Assembly: GCF_008312835.1 (NCBI RefSeq)
Contig: NZ_VSKS01000002.1
Location: 186,001 to 250,000 of the forward strand
Reading direction: 5' to 3'
Length of the DNA stretch: 64,000 nucleotides
DNA from: Streptomyces marokkonensis
GTDB lineage: Bacteria; Actinomycetota; Actinomycetes; Streptomycetales; Streptomycetaceae
Below, in pieces: positions 53,866 through 62,656 of the stretch (positions within the stretch are counted from its first letter, which is position 1; every line of letters begins with the position of its first letter). The translations under genes and the position numbers were made by a program. The notes beneath the pieces are model-generated. The model did no database searches. It was given only the letters and a program-made list of their open reading frames with translations, and was not told the origin of the DNA.

Positions 53866-54813
53866 ATGCGTTCGTCTTTCGTGCCGCCCCGCCAGGTCAA
53901 GATCGGTGACGCGGCGGCCTTCGCCGGCAGCACGCCACGGGCGATTCGCCATTACCACGAGATCGGGCTGCTCCCCGAGCCTGAGCGGGGCGGCGACGAC
54001 CGCCGCCGCTACGGGTACGAGGACATGATCCGCCTGCTGTGGATTCGCAAGATGGCCGATGCCGGGATCGCCCTGGACGACATCCGTGACGCCTTCACCA
54101 CCGGCACCGCTTCCGCCGGTGCGGACAGCGGAGAAGGTATCGCGGGAATCCTGGAGCGGTTGGAGGAAACCCTCGCCGAGCAGGAGGCGGAATTGCGGCG
54201 GCAACGGACCGCCGTGCAGCGGATGCGCGCCGAAGGCAGCCGGATGGGCCTGCTCTCCGACCTCGTCACCGAACGCCTCAAGAGCCTGCCCGAGGGCTCC
54301 CTGCGTCAGGGGGACCTGGACAGTCTGCTGGTCACTGAGCGGATCTTCGGCCCGCTCGGCGCGGCCGTCCAGGCCACCCGCTTCGTCGTCCTGGCCACGC
54401 ATCCCACTCTGCGGGAGGATTCCGACCGCATCGATGACGCCGAGGAGGCACTCGACGACAGTGTCGCCGTCGATGATCCACGGGTGGCTCGAGTGGCCGT
54501 CGAGCGGCACGCCTTCGAAAGCGCCCTGCAGGCCGCCATCGAGGAGTCCGGCCTGGGTGAGGACGACGACGACCTCTTCGACGCCTGGGACACTTCGCAC
54601 CCTGCCACCGCCGATGACGGCGAGAGCGAGGCCGGCCTCAGCCCTGGCAGGCGGGAGGCTGACTCCATGAGCGTGTTCGAAGCCACCGGCAAGATGCCCT
54701 ACGACTTCTCCCCAGCCCGCCTGCGCTGTATGGAACTGGCCGAGGAACTCTCCGCCCAAGACTCACCCGCTACCCAGAACACGGCCTCCAGTGCCCGGCG
54801 CGGTTTCCTCTGA
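53866..54813 (+). CDS. MerR-family transcriptional regulator with long C-terminal domain
   Basis: 315 residues from ATG 53866 (GAAAGG site). The N-terminal MerR winged helix is [68 protein letters not shown] coiled coil (about 95-130) follows. The C-terminal part (130-315) is acidic and helical and I recognise no ligand domain in it; there is no Cys-rich metal site. A standard MerR is 110-280 residues, so this is long. It could control the neighbouring MFS or channel genes. Confidence 0.87.
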   Translation: MRSSFVPPRQVKIGDAAAFAGSTPRAIRHYHEIGLLPEPERGGDDRRRYGYEDMIRLLWIRKMADAGIALDDIRDAFTTGTASAGADSGEGIAGILERLEETLAEQEAELRRQRTAVQRMRAEGSRMGLLSDLVTERLKSLPEGSLRQGDLDSLLVTERIFGPLGAAVQATRFVVLATHPTLREDSDRIDDAEEALDDSVAVDDPRVARVAVERHAFESALQAAIEESGLGEDDDDLFDAWDTSHPATADDGESEAGLSPGRREADSMSVFEATGKMPYDFSPARLRCMELAEELSAQDSPATQNTASSARRGFL

Positions 54814-54915
54814 CGCCGGCACGACGTGTGGGGAGTGGCCGGCGACCGGCCGGCGTCGCCCCGGCACCGGCGGTTCCTGTGGGCGGCGGCCCCGGCATGG
54901 GGAAAGGTGGCGGCC

Positions 54916-55785
54916 ATGGCGTGGCTTTCGATGGCCGCTGGCGCGGTGATGGTGCTGTTCGTCCTCCGTGACGTGTTCCACACGCTGTGGCACCCGACAC
55001 GGCACGGCGGTCTCAGCAGGCTGATCATGATGTCACTGTGGCGGCTGTCGGCCCGCCTGGGAGCGCGGCGACGGCCGGCGGGTCTGGCCGGTCCGCTGGG
55101 CATGGTCGCGGTCGTCGCCGTGTGGGCGGGGACCGTCGCGGTCGGCTGGGGCCTCGTCTACTGGCCGCACATGCCCGAGCGGTTCTCCTACTCCGAGCGT
55201 CTCGTCCCCGGCGAGCACGCGGGCCCCGTGGACGCCCTGTACGTCTCCCTGGTCACCCTCGCCACGCTGGGCCTGGGAGACATCGCGCCGACATCGGGGT
55301 GGCTGCGGGTGCTCGCTCCCGTGGAGGCGCTGGTGGGCTTCGTTCTGCTGTCGGCGACCGTGGCCTGGATCCTCGGTGTCTACCCGGCCCTGGCCCGCCG
55401 GCGGGCTCTGGCCCTGCGTCTGTCCCACGTACGGCGGAGCCGGGCCACCGCGGAGGCCCTCGACTCGGACGGGGGAGCCGCGCTCCTGGATGCTCTGGCC
55501 TCGGCACTCTCGGTGACCACGGTCGACTTCATGCAGTACGCGGAGTCGTACTACTTCTACGACGGCGACGAGAACACGTCGCTGCCCCGGCAGCTCGGCC
55601 ACGCGGCCGACCTGGCCCGTCAGGCCGGGCGCGCGCGTCACCCCGACGTGCGGCTGTCCGCGTCGGTGATGCGTACGGCCCTGGAGGACCTGGCCGCCGT
55701 CCTCGACGCGCGCTTTCTCCGTACGGGCGGGACTCCCGAGCAGGTCTTCGCGGCGTACGGTGCCGACCACGGACGGGGGGCGTGA
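54916..55785 (+). CDS. two-helix potassium-channel-like protein
   Basis: 289 residues from ATG 54916 (GGAAAGGTGG upstream); a GTG-type start at 54826 would add an unlike 30 residues. Helices: MAWLSMAAGAVMVLFVLRDVF, then GMVAVVAVWAGTVAVGWGLVYW. The pore loop is TLATLGLGDIAPTSG, in which the usual TVGYGD filter has become TLGLGD, and the inner helix is VLAPVEALVGFVLLSATVAWILGVY. The 110-residue cytoplasmic tail is helical. Such filters occur in Ion_trans_2 proteins of uncertain selectivity. It follows the MerR gene by about 100 bases. Confidence 0.82.
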   Translation: MAWLSMAAGAVMVLFVLRDVFHTLWHPTRHGGLSRLIMMSLWRLSARLGARRRPAGLAGPLGMVAVVAVWAGTVAVGWGLVYWPHMPERFSYSERLVPGEHAGPVDALYVSLVTLATLGLGDIAPTSGWLRVLAPVEALVGFVLLSATVAWILGVYPALARRRALALRLSHVRRSRATAEALDSDGGAALLDALASALSVTTVDFMQYAESYYFYDGDENTSLPRQLGHAADLARQAGRARHPDVRLSASVMRTALEDLAAVLDARFLRTGGTPEQVFAAYGADHGRGA

Positions 55786-56109
55786 CCGAGCAGGTGATCG
55801 GCTGCGCCGTCACGGCCGCCGAGACCCTTCCCCGAGGCTTCGGGCGGATTCCGGTCCAGGTGCGCGCCGCGTCGCCGCGTCCGGGGGCGACGGGGCGATC
55901 CGGGAATCGTCCCTGTCATCGGGGGTATCCGGAGCGGGTACGCTTCCAGGGTCTGTTGCCGAGGGGCAACAATGGCCTTGGGGCAACAAAGCAGCCGTGT
56001 CGTACCGGACGGGGAAGGTAGTGGAATGTTCCGGTGGGGCGGACGTCCCTCCGCGCACCGGCCACCGATGCCCCGCGGCATCGGGGAGCCCGGTGGCGCA
56101 GCCTCGTGT
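55786..56109. other. 324-base spacer with an orphan promoter-operator
   Basis: It lies between the convergent channel gene and the marR gene. TACGCT at 55939 with a TGTCA-like -35 forms a + strand promoter, and a TTGCC-N4-GGCAA dyad sits just downstream. No well-supported gene follows on that strand; ATG 55972 opens 142 codons that run antisense into marR without family likeness. Confidence 0.5.
55955..55970. promoter_or_regulatory. MarR-like operator 1
   Basis: A perfect 6-4-6 dyad GTTGCC-GAGG-GGCAAC, followed at 55982 by another GGCAAC half. The same TTGCC-N4-GGCAA core occurs at 57976 before the RsbRST operon. Confidence 0.55.
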
Positions 56110-56595
56110 TCAGGCGGTGCGGTCGTCCGACCGCATGCCGTCGTCGTGCATCTGCAGCGCCGCCGCGTCGCAGAACGCCTCCAGCCCTTCCAGCAGAGCC
56201 GCCCGCTTCCCCGCGGGCATGAGCGTCAGCACCGACTGCAGTTCCTGCTCCCGGCGTGCGCGCAGGTCGTCGAGGAACGCGCGGCCCCGCTTGCTGAGGT
56301 GCAGCCGGACCTCTCTCCGGTCGGTCCGGCCGACCACCCGCTCGACCAGGCCGACGGCGACCAGCCGGTCGCAGAGCCGGCTGGTGGACGGGGGGGTTGA
56401 GGCGAGGGCGGCGCTGAGCGTGCGCAGATTGATGCCGTCCTGGTGCTCCAGGGTGAGCAGCACGCGCATCTGGGACGCGGATGCCGGGGCGGTCGAGGCG
56501 CGGCCCCACAGGACTTCCAGCAACTCTCCCGCCGTCGCGGTCACACGGGCGACCTCGACGGGCTCCGGGCGGGGGCGGAAAGCAGCCACTGTCAC
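56110..56595 (-). CDS. MarR-family regulator
   Basis: 161 residues. The winged helix is SQMRVLLTLEHQDGINLRTLSAALASTPPSTSRLCDRLVAVGLVERVVGRTDRREVRLHLSKRGRAFLDDL, complete with the wing and the flanking dimerisation helices. It is divergent from the adjacent RsbU-like gene, with about 146 bases between. Dyads with TTGCC/GGCAA arms near both ends of the locus are its probable operators, though ligand and function are unknown. A second, partial MarR gene lies at the far end of the phosphatase cluster. Confidence 0.9.
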   Translation of the reverse strand: MTVAAFRPRPEPVEVARVTATAGELLEVLWGRASTAPASASQMRVLLTLEHQDGINLRTLSAALASTPPSTSRLCDRLVAVGLVERVVGRTDRREVRLHLSKRGRAFLDDLRARREQELQSVLTLMPAGKRAALLEGLEAFCDAAALQMHDDGMRSDDRTA

Positions 56596-56741
56596 ACTCT
56601 CGCAGGCACTGGGACAGCGGCCAGCGTACTAGCCATTCGCAGCGGCTACACGTGGGTCCAGCGCCCCGATGCGGCCCCGAGCGGCGTCACCGCCCGGGCG
56701 AGGACAGAGGAACTCTTCGAAGGATTGGTGTTATTGCCATC

Positions 56742-57899
56742 GTGAACAGACTCGTGACCGCCGAGCGGGCGCTGCGTACAGCGGCACCGCATGAGCTGCT
56801 CGACGCCACCCGTCGCGTGCTGGCGGAGCTGTACGCGGCGGAATCCGCCGACTTGTTGATGGCCGACTACGGCCTGACCGTGCTCCAGCCCGTGTCGGTG
56901 CTCCCGTACACCGCGGAGCCGGTGTCCGTGCACAACAGCGTGGTGGGCCGGGCTTTCGGCGCCCAGGAACCGGTGGTCGAGCCCGTCGGCGGCCGTGTGC
57001 GCGTGCACCTCCCGGTCAGCGTGCGCGGCGACCGGCTGGGCGTGCTGTCGGTCACCCTGCCGGACGAGGACGGCGCCGTAGGCGTCCTCAACGAGCTCGC
57101 GGAGATCGCGCAGGTGCTCGGCCACGAAGTGGTCGTCGCCGAGCGTGACACCGACGTCTATCTGCAGGCGCGCCGCAAGGACCGGCTCACCCTGGCCGCC
57201 GAGATGCAGTGGCAGCTGCTGCCCGCGCGTTCCTGCTCGCGCCCCGAGTACGAGCTCGGCGCACAGCTGGAGCCCGCGTACGCGATCCACGGCGACAACT
57301 TCGACTGGTCCGTCACGGCGGACCATCTGATGCTCTACGTCACCAACGGCATGGGGGAGGGCACAGAGGCCTCCCTGCTGACCAATCTGGCCATCAACGC
57401 CCTGCGCAACGCGCGGCGTGCCGGGATCGCCATCGAGGACCAGGCCGCCCTCGCCGATCAGGCGGTCTACGCCCACTACCGGGGCCGCTGCTACCTGTCG
57501 GTGCTGATGTTCGACTTCGACCTGGAGACGGGGCGCGTCGCCGTCGTGGACGCGGGGTCCCCGCAGACGGTCCGGCTGCGGAACGGATCCGTCGAGCCGG
57601 TCACCTTCGAGGCGCAGCTTCCGCTGGGCATGTTCGAGGAGACCGACTACGTGACCCAGGAGTTCCGGGTCGAGCCCGGCGACCGGCTCGTCTTCGTCAG
57701 CGACGGCGTGCACGCGGTCGCGGACCCCAAGGGGGAGGCGTACGGCGACGCCGCGCTCGCCCGCGCGATCCAGGCCACCCGGCTGCTGCCGGCCGCCGAG
57801 GTCCCGCGCGCCGTCCTGCGCGAGCTGACCGGCCACCGGGGCCAGTCCCTCCCCGACGACGACGCCCTCGTCGTCTGTCTCGACTGGCACGGCCGCTGA
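56742..57899 (+). CDS. RsbU-like PP2C phosphatase homologue with altered metal site
   Basis: 385 residues from GTG 56742. A GAF-like N-terminal domain (about 15-150: LLMADYGLTVLQPVSVLPYTAEPV to RGDRLGVLSVTLPDEDG) is followed by a SpoIIE-type phosphatase domain with GDNFDW, NGMGEG, VSDGVHA and PDDDALVV. In motif 2, where active enzymes have Asp (DVxGHG), residue 202 is Asn, so catalysis may be lost or reduced. The spacing from an AAGGA site is long (about 17 bases). A paralogue with a different lost ligand lies at 62657. Confidence 0.87.
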   Translation: MNRLVTAERALRTAAPHELLDATRRVLAELYAAESADLLMADYGLTVLQPVSVLPYTAEPVSVHNSVVGRAFGAQEPVVEPVGGRVRVHLPVSVRGDRLGVLSVTLPDEDGAVGVLNELAEIAQVLGHEVVVAERDTDVYLQARRKDRLTLAAEMQWQLLPARSCSRPEYELGAQLEPAYAIHGDNFDWSVTADHLMLYVTNGMGEGTEASLLTNLAINALRNARRAGIAIEDQAALADQAVYAHYRGRCYLSVLMFDFDLETGRVAVVDAGSPQTVRLRNGSVEPVTFEAQLPLGMFEETDYVTQEFRVEPGDRLVFVSDGVHAVADPKGEAYGDAALARAIQATRLLPAAEVPRAVLRELTGHRGQSLPDDDALVVCLDWHGR

Positions 57900-57945
57900 C
57901 CCGGGCGGGAACCGCCGGCCTCCCCGCGTGATGTGCCGACCCGTG

Positions 57946-57989
57946 TTGTTCGCCGCACACTGTCGGCGCTAACGTTTGCCATGTGGCAA
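57946..57989 (+). promoter_or_regulatory. RsbRST promoter with MarR-like operator 2
   Basis: The -35 TTGTTC (57946-57951), an 18-base spacer and the -10 TAACGT (57970-57975) are immediately followed by TTGCC-ATGT-GGCAA (57976-57989) and a further TTGCC half at 57993. A repressor bound there would cover the transcription start. Confidence 0.6.
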
Positions 57990-58044
57990 TAATTGCCTCA
58001 TGGACGTGGCCGGTCGGCGGCCCCGCGGGGAGGAGACGGTGAGG

Positions 58045-58923
58045 GTGTCGGAGCAAGAGGCGGTCGAGTCGGCGGCGCGTGGGCTGGGAGCCTTCCTGGA
58101 GCGCCGCCGGGAGCAGATCGCTCAGCGCTGGGCCGACGCCCCGCTCTTCCGCGCCGTGTTCACCGTGTCCCGCGACGAGGCGGTGGAGGCCTGCAAGGCC
58201 GTCGTGGACGCCCTGTCCGAAGTGGCGTCGACCGGGAGGCTGGAGGACATCGCGGCCCCCGGCTTCGACCGGGTGCGCGATCAGCTCGGGCGCATGTCCG
58301 GGTCCCGGACCCGCACCGGATCCAGCCCCGCGCAGATCGCGGACGAGGTGGCCGCCCTGCGGGCGCCGGCCGCCGAGCTGCTGCGGGCCGAGTCCGCCGA
58401 CGCGTCCGCCCCGGAGGCGGCCGAGGGCATGCTGGCGCTGACCGTCCTGATGGGCACGCTGCGCGTGGTGGTGATGCAGACGGCGCTCAGCTCGGGCGAG
58501 GAGCTCATCGCGCGGCAGCGGGAGCAACTGCTCGAGGTGGCCACCCCGGTCATCAGCCTGTGGGAGGGCGTCGTCGCGGTGCCGCTGATCGGCACGCTGG
58601 ACAGCGCCCGCAGCCAGGTCGTCATGGAGTCCCTGCTGGAGAGCATCGTCGACCGGAGCGCCCGCTACGCCATCCTGGACATCACCGGTGTGTCCACCGT
58701 CGACTCCCTCGTCGCGCAGCACCTGATGAAGACGGTCGCCGCCGCGCGGCTGATGGGGGCCGAGTGCATCGTCTCCGGCATCCGCCCGGCCATCGCCCAG
58801 ACCATCGTGCACCTCGGCATCGACCTGGGCTCCGTCCTCACCCGCGCGTCCCTGGCGGACGCCCTGGCCTACGCCCTCTCCCAGCAGGGCATCGAGGTCT
58901 CCCCGCGCGCGGGTACCCCGTGA
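58045..58923 (+). CDS. rsbR: RsbR-like stressosome protein
   Basis: 292 residues from GTG 58045, 9 bases after GGAGGAG; GTG 58039 is too near that site. The N-terminal region (about 1-155) is helical, of the globin-like RsbRD_N kind seen in RsbR proteins. The C-terminal STAS domain (about 170-285) begins with ATPVISLWEGVVAVPLIGTLDSARSQVVMES and contains DITGVSTVDSLVAQHLMKT, where Thr/Ser residues correspond to the phosphorylated threonines of B. subtilis RsbR. With RsbS it forms the stressosome shell; RsbT phosphorylates it under stress. The stop overlaps the rsbS start. Confidence 0.9.
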   Translation: MSEQEAVESAARGLGAFLERRREQIAQRWADAPLFRAVFTVSRDEAVEACKAVVDALSEVASTGRLEDIAAPGFDRVRDQLGRMSGSRTRTGSSPAQIADEVAALRAPAAELLRAESADASAPEAAEGMLALTVLMGTLRVVVMQTALSSGEELIARQREQLLEVATPVISLWEGVVAVPLIGTLDSARSQVVMESLLESIVDRSARYAILDITGVSTVDSLVAQHLMKTVAAARLMGAECIVSGIRPAIAQTIVHLGIDLGSVLTRASLADALAYALSQQGIEVSPRAGTP

Positions 58924-59330
58924 GCTCCCCCCACCCGAGCCGCGCGGCCGCGGTGCCGGTCCTGGCGCTGGGGGAGACACTGCTCGTCACCCTCCAGGGG
59001 GAGCCGCACGACGGGACGGCCGAGCGGCTCCAGCAGGACGTCACCCACCGCATCGCCCGCAGCGGGGCGATCGGCGTGGCCATCGACATCTCCGGCGTGG
59101 ACGTCGTGGACTCGTTCCTGGGACGGGTCCTCGCGGAGATCGCGGCGAACGCCCGTCTGCCGGCGGCCCGCACCGTCGTGGTCGGCATGCGGCCCGCCGT
59201 GGCGATCACGCTGGCCGAGCTGGGCCTCACCCTGCCCGGGCTGACCACCGCACTCGACGTCGAGCAGGGGATGGACCTGCTGACGGGGAACCGGCCGGCC
59301 GCCTCGGACGGACGGGGGAGGGGGACGTGA
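58920..59330 (+). CDS. rsbS: RsbS-like STAS protein
   Basis: 136 residues, GTG 58920 (GTGA overlap with rsbR). A single STAS domain: LALGETLLVTLQGEPHDGTAERLQQDVTHRIARSG, then the IDISGVDVVDSFLGRVLAEIAANAR motif with the Ser in VVDSF that is phosphorylated in RsbS. Closing ARTVVVGMRPAVAITLAELG. RsbS is the scaffold that sequesters RsbT until phosphorylated. Its stop overlaps rsbT (GTGA), the standard RsbR-RsbS-RsbT order. Confidence 0.92.
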   Translation: MSSPHPSRAAAVPVLALGETLLVTLQGEPHDGTAERLQQDVTHRIARSGAIGVAIDISGVDVVDSFLGRVLAEIAANARLPAARTVVVGMRPAVAITLAELGLTLPGLTTALDVEQGMDLLTGNRPAASDGRGRGT

Positions 59331-59773
59331 CGCCGGCCTCCGATCCCCCTGTCGCGACGAGCCTGCCGGTCGGCTCGGACGCGGACCTGGCATGGGTGCG
59401 GCAGCAGATCCGCCAGGCCGCCGCCGGGCTCGGCTTCGGCCTGGTGCAGCAGACCAAGCTGGTCACCGCGGCCAGCGAACTGGCCCGCAACGCCCTGGTG
59501 CACGGCGGTGGCGGCCACGTGGAGATCACTCCGGTGGTGCGGGGCACGGCCCGGGGGCTGCGGCTGTCCTTCGTCGACAGCGGTCCCGGGATCCGCGACG
59601 TCGAGCTGGCCATGACCGACGGATACACCAGCGGCGGCGGCCTGGGGCTCGGCCTCGGCGGTGCCCGGCGCCTCGTGCACGAATTCGCGCTCGACACCGA
59701 GCCGGGCCGGGGCACCACCGTCACCGTCGTCGCCTGGACCGCCGACGTACCCGCGGCCCGTTCGGGGGAGTGA
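59327..59773 (+). CDS. rsbT: RsbT-like serine kinase
   Basis: 148 residues. GHKL-type HATPase: N box TAASELARNALVHGGGG, G1 box DSGPGIRDV, G2 GGGLGLGLGGARRL. RsbT phosphorylates RsbR/RsbS and, once freed, activates an RsbU phosphatase. The start overlaps rsbS by four bases and its stop TGA shares one base with the next ATG, so the genes are tightly coupled. Confidence 0.92.
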   Translation: MTPASDPPVATSLPVGSDADLAWVRQQIRQAAAGLGFGLVQQTKLVTAASELARNALVHGGGGHVEITPVVRGTARGLRLSFVDSGPGIRDVELAMTDGYTSGGGLGLGLGGARRLVHEFALDTEPGRGTTVTVVAWTADVPAARSGE

Positions 59774-60825
59774 TGACACGCTTCTGGGACATTCCGGTGC
59801 ACGACTCCACCCGTGTACGGGATGTCCGCGTGGCGGCCGAGGCGGCCGGCGGCCACGCCCGCCTCGGTCCGCACCGCACGGCGGTCGCCGCCCTGGTCGC
59901 CACGGAGCCGGCGGCCAACCTGTTCAAGCACGCGGGCGGCGGCAGCATCGTCATCGACGTCGTCGAGCGTCCCGGAGAGGGCGAACCCGTGCCGGCGGTG
60001 CAGCACGCGTCCCTCGACCACGGCCCGGGCATCCACGACGTCACCGCGGCCACGCGCGACGGTCACACCACCAGCGACGCGTCGCTCGGCGCCGGCCTGG
60101 GTACCTGCCGGCGGACATCGAGCGCGTTCGACCTGTTCGGCAGCCACCGCGGTACCGTCGCGGTGGCCCGCACCGACCCGGATCCCGGCATCAGCCGGGT
60201 GACGGCCCCGCCGGGGCCACGCGCGGGAGGAATCAACGTCCCGCTCGCCCACGCCGAGCACTCGGGCGACGCCTGGCGCCTGGCACGTTCGGGCCCGCGC
60301 CCGACCCTGATGCCGGCCGACGGCCTCGGCCACGGAGTGGGGGCCGCCCACGCGTCCGGTACCGCGGCCGACGAACTGCGCCGCTCCGCGCATCTGCCAC
60401 CCGCCGACATCCTGCGCCACATGCACCCGGCCCTGCGCCCCACCCGTGGCGCCGCCGTCGCCGTGGCCCAGCTCGACACCGACCGCGCGGAACTCGCTTT
60501 CGCCGGAGTCGGCACCATCGGCGCCGTCCCGCACACCGGCACCTCGTGGGAGCCCCTGATCCTCCACCCCGGCATCGTCGGCGCCCGGTTCCCCGCGACC
60601 GTGCCCGTACGGCGCCTGCCGTGGGGACCGGACAACGTGCTCGTCCTGCACAGTGACGGGCTGCCAGCCCGGTGGACGCCGCCCGACGGCCCCGGACTCC
60701 CCACCCACGATCCGGCGGTGGTCGCCGCGACCATACCGCTGGACGCCGGCAGCTCGGCCCGCCCTCCGCGCGACGACACCGCGGTGGCCGTCCTCGCCCG
60801 CGCACGTGCGGGACCGGTGTCATGA
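59773..60825 (+). CDS. ATPase-PP2C fusion (RsbX-like, ATP-binding SpoIIE protein)
   Basis: 350 residues from ATG 59773. An N-terminal degenerate GHKL ATPase (ALVATEPAANLFKHAGGG, then ASLGAGLGTCRRTSSAFDLF) is fused to a SpoIIE-type phosphatase with SGDAW, ADGLGHG, LHSDGLPARW and PRDDTAVAVL. In this family the ATPase recognises RsbS/RsbR and the phosphatase resets them by dephosphorylation, the role of RsbX in Bacillus. Several ATPase residues are atypical, so phosphatase function is more likely than kinase. Its stop overlaps the next start (ATGA). Confidence 0.87.
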   Translation: MTRFWDIPVHDSTRVRDVRVAAEAAGGHARLGPHRTAVAALVATEPAANLFKHAGGGSIVIDVVERPGEGEPVPAVQHASLDHGPGIHDVTAATRDGHTTSDASLGAGLGTCRRTSSAFDLFGSHRGTVAVARTDPDPGISRVTAPPGPRAGGINVPLAHAEHSGDAWRLARSGPRPTLMPADGLGHGVGAAHASGTAADELRRSAHLPPADILRHMHPALRPTRGAAVAVAQLDTDRAELAFAGVGTIGAVPHTGTSWEPLILHPGIVGARFPATVPVRRLPWGPDNVLVLHSDGLPARWTPPDGPGLPTHDPAVVAATIPLDAGSSARPPRDDTAVAVLARARAGPVS

Positions 60826-62627
60826 TCCCGCCCGATGTCCGGAAGATCGCCACGGCGTCCGACGCCGCCCGTGCCCGGAGCGCCGCCGCGCGCCTCACGG
60901 CCGCGCAGGGAGCCCCCGGGGTCGAACGGGCACGCTTCCTCACGGCACTCACGCAGCGGCTGCGCCAGTGCCTCGACGGTGACGGCGCGGAACTCACGCT
61001 CACCGTCGAAGCGCCCGGTCCGGACGGGGCCGCGCGGGTACAGGCGGTGGTGCGGCCCCTCCCGCCGGGTGGACGGACCTCCCCGTCGCGGTTCGCCGTC
61101 TCCTGCCCCGGCCCCGTGCCCCGGAGCCTCGCCCACCCGGCGGACCCGGACGACCCCGCGTCGACCGACGCCGTCCTGGCCGCCGACGAGGAGACGGCGG
61201 CCGTCCTGAGGAGACTCGACGAGGTGGAGGAACTCTTCCGCCTCCACCGCGAGGAACTGCACCGGACCGACCAGGGCGTGCTGGCCCTGCACGCCGAGCT
61301 GGACGCCGCCGCCCTCGTCCAGCGCGACCTGCTCGACGCCGAACGGGCCACGCGCGGTGAGGCGGAGAAGGCCCGGCGGCTGCTGACCTTCCTCACCGAC
61401 GCCAGCGCGGCCGTGACGGCGTCCCTCGACCACGAGGACATCCTGCTCTGCCTGTCCGACCAGCTCGTCCCGCGGTACGCGAGCCAGGTCGACGTATGGC
61501 TCTTCGGCGAGAACCGGGCGGCCTCCGGCGGTGCCCGCTCCGCCGCGGCGGTCACGGCCGCCCGCACCGGCCGTCCCCAGCACGCCGGACGTCACCCCGG
61601 CGGACTGCCCGGCACCGAGGACCTCCCGCCTTCCGCGCTCTCCCCCGGCCGGCCCGTGCTGTGCATCCCCCTCACGGTGCGCCGGACCCTCGGCGTGCTG
61701 ACCCTCACGGCACCCGGCCACCGCTTCGACGCGGACACCGGCGTGATGCTGGTCGAACTGGCCCGCCGGATCGCCATCGCCCTGGAGAACGCCCTCCGCT
61801 ACGAACAGCACCGGGACACCGCCGAGACACTCCAGCGTGCCCAGCTCACCGACCTGCCCACCGCCGACGGCCTGCGCCTGGCCGCCCGCTACCTGCCCGC
61901 CACCCGGGGACTCAACATCGGCGGCGACTGGTACGACGCCTTCTTCCAGCCCGACGGCAGCCTTCTGACGGTCATCGGAGACGTCACCGGGCACGGGCTG
62001 CACGCCGCCGTGGTCATGGGCCAGTTGCGCACCGCGCTCCGCGCGTACGCCGTCGACGGGGCCGGCCCCGCCGAGATCCTCACGCGTCTGCACCGCATGC
62101 TGCGCCACCAGGAGCCCGACCTGTACGCCACCGCGATGATCGCGCGCCTCAGGCCGGGGGAACACCGGGTGACGTGGGCCTCCGCCGGCCACCCGCCGGC
62201 GGTCGTCCGGGCTCCCAGGGGCGCCGTGCGGGTGCTGGGCAGCAAACCCGGGGTCATGCTCGGCGTCCCGATCCCCTTCACGTACCGGGACCGCACGACC
62301 GGTCTCGAACCGGGCTCGACCCTGGTGCTCTACACCGACGGCCTGGTGGAGCGACGCTCCCAGGGCATCGACACCGGCATCGAGCTGCTCGGGCGGACCC
62401 TGGCCGCGCTGGACGAGCCCGCCCTGGAGGACCTGGACCGGTGTGCCGAGTCGCTGGTCGAGCCCCTCGTCCGCGCGTCCGAGCGTGACGACGACGTCTG
62501 TCTCCTGCTCTGCCACAGCACCCCGCCGGAAACGGTGCCCCAGCCCGCGCACGGCGAGCGCCTGGGCCGGCCCACCGGGGTGCCGCGTCCTGCCCGCGCC
62601 TTCGGTGAAGGCCCGGCACCGCGATAG
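60822..62627 (+). CDS. GAF-PP2C phosphatase (RsbU-like, intact active site)
   Basis: 601 residues from ATG 60822. Helical N-terminal region (about 1-185), with a coiled coil around AADEETAAVLRRLDEVEELFRLHREELHRTDQGVLALH, then a GAF domain (about 190-330: TFLTDASAAVTASLDHEDILL to IALENALRYEQHRD). The phosphatase domain has all four motifs (GGDWYD, GDVTGHG, YTDGLVERR, ERDDDVCLLL), so this is the active enzyme of the cluster. It is the likely RsbT-activated phosphatase that frees an anti-anti-sigma factor. It terminates the rsbRST operon; the next gene starts 29 bases later. Confidence 0.9.
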   Translation: MIPPDVRKIATASDAARARSAAARLTAAQGAPGVERARFLTALTQRLRQCLDGDGAELTLTVEAPGPDGAARVQAVVRPLPPGGRTSPSRFAVSCPGPVPRSLAHPADPDDPASTDAVLAADEETAAVLRRLDEVEELFRLHREELHRTDQGVLALHAELDAAALVQRDLLDAERATRGEAEKARRLLTFLTDASAAVTASLDHEDILLCLSDQLVPRYASQVDVWLFGENRAASGGARSAAAVTAARTGRPQHAGRHPGGLPGTEDLPPSALSPGRPVLCIPLTVRRTLGVLTLTAPGHRFDADTGVMLVELARRIAIALENALRYEQHRDTAETLQRAQLTDLPTADGLRLAARYLPATRGLNIGGDWYDAFFQPDGSLLTVIGDVTGHGLHAAVVMGQLRTALRAYAVDGAGPAEILTRLHRMLRHQEPDLYATAMIARLRPGEHRVTWASAGHPPAVVRAPRGAVRVLGSKPGVMLGVPIPFTYRDRTTGLEPGSTLVLYTDGLVERRSQGIDTGIELLGRTLAALDEPALEDLDRCAESLVEPLVRASERDDDVCLLLCHSTPPETVPQPAHGERLGRPTGVPRPARAFGEGPAPR

Positions 62628-62656
62628 CGTGGAGATTCCAAGGGGAGAGGGCGGAT

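Noticed and set aside
55972-56400. 142-codon frame antisense to marR
   Set aside because: No family match, and the sense strand holds a complete MarR.
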